A stretch of DNA of 64,000 nt, taken from positions 1,426,001-1,490,000 of the forward strand of contig NW_027488567.1 in assembly GCF_050948215.1 (NCBI RefSeq), read 5' to 3'. The notes below the pieces were generated by a model. It did not search any database and had not been told where the DNA came from. It saw only the letters and a list, made by a program, of their open reading frames with translations. Source of the DNA: Halictus rubicundus. Lineage: Eukaryota > Arthropoda > Insecta > Hymenoptera > Halictidae. The position numbers and the translations under genes were made by a program. This document shows positions 56,790 through 64,000 of this stretch, one piece after another. Each line of letters opens with the position of its first letter. Position 1 is the first letter of the stretch.

Positions 56790-57575
56790 GAATAGAGTTT
56801 TGGATAGGATAGAGGATATTATAGGATAGAGGATAGGATACGATAGCGGATAGGGTAGGATGGAGTATACGATAGAATTGAGGATAGGATAGGGTTGAGG
56901 ATAGGATAGGGTTGAGGATAGGATAGGATCGAGGATAGGAGAAGATAGAGGATAGGATAGGATAGAGGATAGGATATGATAGAGGATAGGATAGAGGATA
57001 GGATAGGAAAGAGGACAGGATAGGATACAGGATACGATATTATAGAGGATACGATATTATAGAGGATACGATATTATAGAGGATACGATATTATAGAGGA
57101 TATGATAGGATATAGGATAGGATAGGATAGAGGATAGGGTAGGATAGAGGATTGGATACGATAGAGGATAGGATAGAGGATAGAATAGAGTTTTGGATAG
57201 GATAGAGGATATTATAGGATAGAGGATAGGATACGATAGCGGATAGGGTAGGATGGAGTATACGATAGAATTGAGGATAGGATAGGGTTGAGGATAGGAT
57301 AGGGTTGAGGATAGGATAGGATCGAGGATAGGAGAAGATAGAGGATAGGATAGGATAGAGGATAGGATATGATAGAGGATAGGATAGAGGATAGGATAGG
57401 AAAGAGGACAGGATAGGATACAGGATACGATATTATAGAGGATACGATATTATAGAGGATACGATATTATAGAGGATATGATAGGATATAGGATAGGATA
57501 GGATAGAGGATAGGGTAGGATAGAGGATTGGATAGGATAGAGGATAGGATGGGATAGACGATAGGATAGGATAGA
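56790..57575 (+). repeat. 393-bp tandem duplication
   Basis: The rare string GAGTTTTGGATAGG occurs at 56,795 and 57,188, 393 bp apart. The same order follows each: ATATTATAGG, TACGATAGCGGATAGGG, GGATGGAGTATACGATAG, two GGGTTGAGG monomers and a run of CpG monomers. The first copy has four AGGATACGATATTATAG monomers and the second has three, a clean one-unit difference. Confidence 0.83.
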
Positions 57576-58389
57576 GGATAGGATAGGATAGAGGATAGGA
57601 TAGGATAGAGGATATGATAGGATATAGTATAGGATAGGAAAGAGGACAGGATAGGATACAGGATACGATATTATAGAGGATACGATATTATAGAGGATAC
57701 GATATTATAGAGGATAGGATAGGATAGAGGATAGGATAGGATAGAGGATAGGATAGGATATAGGATAGGATAGGATAGAGGATAGGATAGGATAGAGGAT
57801 AGGATAGGATAGAGGATTGGATAGGATAGAGGATAGGATAGCATAGAGGATAGGATAGCATAAAGGATAGGGTAGGATACAGGATAGGATAGGATAGAGT
57901 ATAGGATAGGATAGAGGATAGGGTAGGATAGAGGATAGGATAGGATAGAGGATATGATAGGATAGAGGATATGATAGGATAGAGGATGGGGTAGGATAGA
58001 GGATAGGATAGGATAGAGGATAGGATATGATAGAGGATAGGATAGGATACAGGATTGGATAGGATAGAGGATAGGATAGAGGATAGGATAGGAAAGAGGA
58101 CAGGATAGGATACAGGATACGATATTATAGAGGATACGATATTATAGAGGATACGATAGTATAGAGGATAGGATAGGATAGAGGATAGGATAGGATAGAG
58201 GATAGGATAGGATAGAGGATAGGATAGGATAGAGAATAGGATAGGATAGAGGATAGGATAGGATAGAGGATAGGATAGGATATAGGATAGGATAGGATAG
58301 ATGATAGGATAGGATAGGGGATAGGATAGGATAGAGGATTGGATAGGATAGAGGATAGGATAGGATAGAGGATAGGATAGGATAGAGGA

Positions 58390-60110
58390 TAGGATAGGAT
58401 AGAGGATTGGATAGGATTGATGATAGGATAGGAAAGAGGACAGGATAGGATACAGGATACGATATTATAGAGGATAGGATAGAATAAAGGATAGGATAGG
58501 ATAGAGGATAGGATAGGATAGAGTATAGGATAGGATAGAGGATAGGATAGGATAGAGGATAGGATAGGATAGAGGATAGGATAGGATAGAGGATAGGATA
58601 GGATAGAGGATGGGATAGGATGGAGGATAGGATAGGATAGAGGATAGGATAGGATAGAGGATAGGATAGGATAGAGGATAGGATACGATAGAGGATAGGA
58701 TAGAGGATAGGATAGAGTATTGGATAGGATAGAGGATATTATAGGATAGAGGATAGGATAGGATAGCGGATAGGATAGGATGGAGTATACGATAGAATTG
58801 AGGATAGGATAGGGTTGAGGATAGGATAGGATCGAGGATAGGAGAAGATAGAGGATAGGATAGGATAGAGGATACGATACGATAGAGGATAGGATAGATA
58901 ATAGGATAGGATAGAGGATAGGGGATTGGATCGGATACAGGATAGGAGACGGTAGAGTATTGGATAGGATAGAGGATAGGATAGGATAGAGGATAGGATA
59001 GGATAGAGGATTGTATAGGATAGAGGATGCGATAGGATACAGGATACGATATTATAGAGGATAGGATAGAATAGAGGATAGGATAGGATAAAGGATAGGA
59101 TAGGATGGTGGATAGGATAGGATAGAGTATAGGATAGGATAGAGGATATGATAGGATAGAGGATATGATAGGATAGAGGATAGGGTAGGATAGAGGATAG
59201 GATAGGATAGATGATATTATAGGAAAGAGGATAGTATATGATAGAGGATAACATAGGGGATTGGATAGGATAGAGGATAGGATAGGATTGATGATAGGAT
59301 AGGAAAGAGGACAGGATAGGATACAGGATACGATATTATAGAGGATAGGATAGAATAAAGGATAGGATAGGATAGAGGATAGGATAGGATAGAGTATAGG
59401 ATAGGATAGCGGATAGGATAGGATAGAGGATAGGATAGGATAGAGGATAGGATAGGATAGAGGATGGGATAGGATGGAGGATAGGATAGGATAGAGGATA
59501 GGATAGGATAGAGGATAGGATAGGATAGAGGATAGGATACGATAGAGGATAGGATAGAGGATAGGATAGAGTATTGGATAGTATAGAGGATATTATAGGA
59601 TAGAGGATAGGATAGGATAGCGGATAGGATAGGATGGAGTATACGATAGAATTGAGGATAGGATAGGGTTGAGGATAGGATAGGATCGAGGATAGGAGAA
59701 GATAGAGGATAGGATAGGATAGAGGATACGATACGATAGAGGATAGGATAGATAATAGGATAGGATAGAGGATAGGGGATTGGATCGGATACAGGATAGG
59801 AGACGGTAGAGGATTGGATAGGATAGAGGATAGGATAGGATAGAGGACAGGATAGGATAGAGGATTGTATAGGATAGAGGATGCGATAGGATACAGGATA
59901 CGATATTATAGAGGATAGGATAGGATAGAGGATAGGATAGGATAAAGGATAGGATAGGATAGAGGATAGGATAGGATAGAGGATAGGATAGGATAGAGGA
60001 TATGATAGGATAGAGGATAGGATAGGACAGAGGATAGGATAGGATAGAGGATAGGATAGGATAGAAGATCGGATAGGATAGGGGATAGGATAGTATAGAG
60101 GATAGGATAG
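58390..60110 (+). repeat. About 0.85-kb tandem duplication
   Basis: AGAATAAAGG occurs at 58,481 and 59,352 (871 bp apart) and GATAGATAAT at 58,893 and 59,747 (854 bp apart), so one 17-bp monomer differs between the copies. Both carry the A-type composite ending in GGATCGGATACAGG and GGAGACGG. A third, partial relative with GATAGATAAT lies at 63,673. Confidence 0.8.
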
Positions 60111-61739
60111 GATACAGGATAGGATAGGATAGAGGATAGGATAGGATAGAGGATAGGATAGAAGATAGGATAGGATAGAGGATAGGATAGGATAGAGGAT
60201 AGGATAGGATAGAGGATTGGATAGGAAAGAAGATAGGATAGGATAGAGGATACGATAGGATAGAGGATAGGATTGGATTGAGGATAGGATAGGAAAGAGG
60301 ACAGGATAGGATACAGGATACGATATTATAGAGGATACGATATTATAGAGGATAGGATACGATAGAGGATAGGATAGGATAGAGGATAGGATAGGATAGA
60401 GGATAGGATAGGATAGAGGATTGGATAGGATAGAGGATGCGATAGGATAGAGGATAGGATAGGATTGAGGATAGGATAGGACAAAGGATAAGATAGGATA
60501 CAGGATACGATATTATAGAGGATAGGATAGGATAGAGGATAGGATAGGATAAAGGATAGGGTAGGATAGAGGATAGGATAGGATAGAGTATAGGATAGGA
60601 TAGAGGATAGGATAGGATAGAGGATAGGATAGGATAGAGGATAGGATAGGATAGAGGATAGGATAGGATAGAGGATGGAATAGGATGGAGGATGGGATAG
60701 GATAGAGGATAGGATAGGATAGAGGATAGGATAGGATAGAGGATAGGATACGATAGAGGATAGGATAGAGGATAGGATAGAGTATTGGATAGGATAGAGG
60801 ACAGGATAGGATAGAGGATTGTATAGGATAGAGGATGCGATAGGATACAGGATACGATATTATAGAGGATACGATATTATAGAGGATAGGATAGGATAGA
60901 GGATAGGATAGGATAGAGGATAGGATAGGATAGAGGATAGGATAGGATAGAGGATAGGATAGGATATAGGATAGGATAGGATAGAGGATAGGATAGGATA
61001 GAGGATAGGATAGGATAGAGGATTGGATAGGATAGAGGATAGGATAGGATAGAGGATAGGATAGGATAAAGGATAGGGTAGGATAGAGGATAGGATAGGA
61101 TAGAGTATAGGATAGGATAGAGGATAGGGTAGGATAGAGGATAGGATAGGATAGAGGATATGATAGGATAGAGGATATGATAGGATAGAGGATGGGGTAG
61201 GATAGAGGATAGGATAGGATAGAGGATAGGATATGATAGAGGATAGGATAGGATACAGGATAGGATAGGATAGAGGATAGGATAGAGGATAGGATAGGAA
61301 AGAGGACAGGATAGGATACAGGATACGATATTATAGAGGATACGATATTATAGAGGATACGATAGTATAGAGGATAGGATAGGATAGAGGATAGGATAGG
61401 ATAGAGGATAGGATAGGATAGAGGATAGGATAGGATAGAGAATAGGATAGGATAGAGGATAGGATAGGATAGAGGATAGGATAGGATATAGGATAGGATA
61501 GGATAGATGATAGGATAGGATAGGGGATAGGATAGGATAGAGGATTGGATAGGATAGAGGATAGGATAGGATAGAGGATAGGATAGGATAGAGGATAGGA
61601 TAGGATAGAGGATAGGATAGGATAGAGGATAGGATACAGGATAGGATAGGATAGAGGATAGGATAGGATAGAGGATAGGATAGAAGATAGGATAGGATAG
61701 AGGATAGGATAGGATAGAGGATAGGATAGGATAGAGGAT

Positions 61740-62400
61740 AGGATAGGATAGAGGATAGGATAGGATAGAGGATACTATAGGATAGAGGATAGGATGGGAT
61801 AGAGGATAGGTTAGGATAGAGGATAGGATAGGATAGAGGATAGGATAGGATAGAGGATAGGATAGTATAGGATACAGGATAGGTAGGATAGAGGATAGGA
61901 TAGGATAGAGGATAGGATAGGATAGAGGATAGGATAGGATTGAGGATAGGATAGGACAGAGGATAAGATAGGATACAGGATACGATATTATAGAGGATAG
62001 GATAGGATAGAGTATAGGATAGGATAGAGGATAGGATAGGATAGAGGATATTATAGGATAGAGCATAGGATACGATAGCGGATAGGGTAGGATAGAAGAT
62101 CGGATAGGATAGAGGATAGGATAGTATAGAGGATAGGATAGGATACAGGATAGGATAGGATAGAGGATAGGATAGGATAGAGGATAGGATAGTATAGGAT
62201 ACAGGATAGGTAGGATAGAGGATAGGATAGGATAGAGGATAGGATAGGATAGAGGATAGGATAGGATTGAGGATAGGATAGGACAGAGGATAAGATAGGA
62301 TACAGGATACGATATTATAGAGGATAGGATAGGATAGAGTATAGGATAGGATAGAGGATAGGATAGGATAGAGGATAGGATAGGATAGAGGATAGGATAG
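61740..62400 (+). repeat. 327-bp tandem duplication with an indel marker
   Basis: GATACAGGATAGGTAGG, in which AGGAT has lost bases to give AGGT, occurs with AGGTAGG at 61,881 and 62,208, 327 bp apart. The shared out-of-step indel shows that one copy came from the other. The neighbouring GGATTGAGG, GGACAGAGGATAAGATAGG and CpG-monomer strings repeat in step. Confidence 0.78.
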
Positions 62401-64000
62401 GATAGAGGATAGGGTAGGATAGAGGATAGGATAGGATAGAGGATAGGATAGGATAGAGGATAGGATAGAGGATAGGATAGGAAAGAGGACAGGATAGGAT
62501 ACAGGATACGATATTATAGAGGATACGATATTATAGAGGATACGATATTATAGAGGGTACGATATTATAGAGGATAGGTTAGGATAGAGGATAGGATAGG
62601 ATATAGGATAGGATAGGATAGAGGATAGGATAGGATAGAGGATAGGATAGGATAGAGGATTGGATAGGATGGAGGATGTGATAGGATAGAGGATAGGATT
62701 GGATTGAGGATAGGATAGGACAGAGGATAATATAGGATACAGGATACGATATTATAGAGGATAGGATAGGATAGAGTATAGGATAGGATAGAGGATAGGA
62801 TAGGATAGAGGATAGGATAGGATAGAGGATATGATAGGATAGAGGATATGATAGGATAGTGGATGGTGTAGGATAGAGGATAGGATAGGATAGAGGATAG
62901 GATATGATAGAAGATAGGATAGGATACAGGATAGGATAGGATAGAGGATAGGATAGGAAAGAGGACAGGATAGGATACAGGATACCATATTATAGAGGAT
63001 ACGATATTATAGAGGATACGAAAGTATAGATGATAGGATAGGATAGAGGATAGGGTAGGATAGAGGATAACATAGGGGATTGGATAGGATAGAGGATAGG
63101 ATAGGATTGATGATAGGATAGGAAAGAGGACAGTATAGGATACAGGATACGATATTATTGAGGATAGGATAGGATAGAGGATAGGATAGGATAGAGGATA
63201 GGATAAGATAGAGGATAGGATAGGATAGAGGATAGGATAGGATAGAGGATTGGATAGGATAGAGGATGCGATAGGATAGAGGATAGGATAGGATTGAGGA
63301 TAGGATAGGACAAAGGATAAGATAGGATACAGGATACGATATTATAGAGGATATTATAGGAAAGAGGATAGGATATGATAGAGGATACGATATTATAGAG
63401 GATAGGATATGATAGAGGATAACATAGGGGATTGGATAGGATAGAGGATAGGATAGGATTGATGATAGGATAGGAAAGAGGACAGGATAGGATACAGGAT
63501 ACGATATTATAGAGGATACGATATTATAGAGGATAGGATAGGATAGCGGATAGGATAGGATGGAGTATACGATAGAATTGAGGATAGGATAGGGTTGAGG
63601 ATAGGATAGGATCAAGGATAGGAGAAGATAGGGGATAGGATAGGATAGAGGATACGATACGATAGAGGATAGGATAGATAATAGGATAGGATAGAGGATA
63701 GGGGATTGGATAGGATAGAGGATAGGATGGGACAGACGATAGGATAGGATAGAGGATAGGATAGGATAGAGGATAGGATAGGATAGAGGATATGATAGGA
63801 TATAGTATAGGATAGGAAAGAGGACAGGATAGGATACAGGATACGATATTATAGAGGATACGATATTATAGAGGATAGGATAGGATAGAGGATAGGATAG
63901 GATATAGGATAGGATAGGATAGAGGATAGGATAGGATAGAGGATAGGATAGGATAGAGGATTGGATAGGATAGAGGATGCGATAGGATAGAGGATAGGAT

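Larger units (their letters stand above)
1..64000 (+). repeat. 17-bp AGGAT-derived satellite array, whole window
   Basis: The whole window is head-to-tail monomers based on AGGATAGGATAGGATAG, three AGGAT pentamers plus AG. The spacing between successive AGAGG junctions is 17 bp in regular stretches (for example around 12,242 and 12,259), with 12-bp and 22-bp monomers where one pentamer is lost or gained. The unit is never inverted: I do not see CTATCC-type sequence on the + strand. C occurs only in variant monomers. No unique DNA, transposon or gene interrupts it and neither array edge is inside the window. Arrays of this kind are known from eukaryotic constitutive heterochromatin; that placement is inferred. 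I do not recognise the monomer as a named satellite family. Confidence 0.97.
55575..64000 (+). repeat. Segment E: mixed D-type and A-type satellite
   Basis: Satellite only, with less regular order than D. It contains composites otherwise typical of segment A: AGCGGATAGG, GGATGGAGTATACGATAG, AATTGAGGATAGG and GGGTTGAGGATAGG near 56,860, 57,250, 58,780, 59,635 and 63,565, and GGATCGGATACAGG with GGAGACGG near 58,930 and 59,790. They are interleaved with D-type strings such as GATGGGGTAGG and GATACGATAGTATAGAGG. A block at about 55,620-55,980 recurs about 2,222 bp later (GGATAGCATA at 55,631 and 57,853; GATTGGATAG at 55,831 and 58,053). The array continues past 64,000. Confidence 0.78.

Noticed and set aside
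60513..62066. 517-codon minus-strand open frame beginning with ATG, the longest in the window
   Set aside because: It is a pure Y/P/I/L/S 17-residue repeat that follows from the stop-free complement of the satellite. It has no domain, no signal of codon selection, no promoter or intron signs, and it ends at the TTA of a CpG monomer.
1..64000. Telomere or interstitial telomeric repeat
   Set aside because: AGGAT/17-mer does not match any telomere repeat I know (TTAGGG, TTTAGGG, TTAGGC, TTAGG and similar), and the higher-order structure is unlike telomerase products.
1..64000. Human satellite II/III (GGAAT/CATTC pentamers) or GATA-type Bkm repeat
   Set aside because: The pentamer here is AGGAT with a 17-bp period. 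GGAAT is absent as a repeat, and GATA occurs only inside GGATAG and not as a (GATA)n run.
1..64000. Clustered GATA-factor sites (WGATAR)
   Set aside because: In the consensus the base before GATA is G, so it does not fit W. True matches (TGATAG, AGATAG, TGATAA) occur only in scattered variants, no more than expected from such a sequence.
1..64000. CENP-B box or similar known centromere-protein site
   Set aside because: No TTCG...CGGG type motif was seen on either strand; the C-poor composition makes it unlikely.
1..64000. Inverted repeats, hairpins, tRNA or rRNA genes
   Set aside because: The + strand is about 82% purine with almost no C, so complementary arms cannot form. No tRNA-like or rRNA-like stretch was seen.

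Overview
This window is satellite DNA from end to end. I find no credible gene, RNA gene, transposon, CRISPR array or unique sequence in it. The basic unit is 17 bp, AGGATAGGATAGGATAG, that is (AGGAT)x3 plus AG. It always runs in the same orientation and neither edge of the array lies inside the window. A perfect unit holds 7 A, 7 G, 3 T and no C, so the + strand is about 82% purine. The organism is almost certainly a eukaryote, with the array in a centromeric, pericentromeric, subtelomeric or sex-chromosome heterochromatin block, because unbroken simple satellite of this length with layered higher-order structure is typical there. I cannot name the species or chromosome from the sequence.

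The array has layers: (1) a pentamer, AGGAT; (2) monomers of 5n+2 bp, mostly 17 with some 12 and 22; (3) a set of recurring variant monomers, such as AGGATACGATATTATAG, AGGATTGGATAGGATAG, AGGATAACATAG followed by GGGATTGGATAGGATAG, and AGGACAGGATAGGATAC; (4) fixed strings of these variants forming composite blocks of about 0.2-2.2 kb; (5) multi-kilobase duplications of those blocks.

Layout (boundaries are soft): 1-8.65 kb is a diverse segment A marked by GGAAAGATTACAGG, ACCAAAGG and a GGATCGGATACAGG / GGAGACGGTAGAGG composite. 8.65-11.6 kb (B) is dominated by a 966-bp tandem duplication marked by GAGTAGGCTAGAGG. 11.6-18.85 kb (C) is marked by GAGCAGATGATAGAGCATAGG-like blocks. 18.9-55.6 kb (D) holds three related copies of a multi-kilobase higher-order unit, about 8.5, 14.6 and 13.6 kb long, linked by constant offsets of 8,402 bp (copy 1 to 2) and about 14,781-14,837 bp (copy 2 to 3). 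Each copy has its own internal tandem expansions (1,288, 2,201, 1,605 and about 1,490 bp). 55.6-64 kb (E) mixes D-type blocks with composites otherwise seen in A, plus short tandem duplications of 393, 854 and 327 bp.

The many long minus-strand open frames are a product of the repeat. The complement unit has no stop codon in any frame, and 17 is not a multiple of 3, so each frame cycles through a 17-residue Y/P/I/L/S repeat. The most useful content here is the record of satellite turnover: private variants shared by neighbouring copies, one-unit indels and mosaic inheritance. I see no evidence of a protein-based or RNA-based system.
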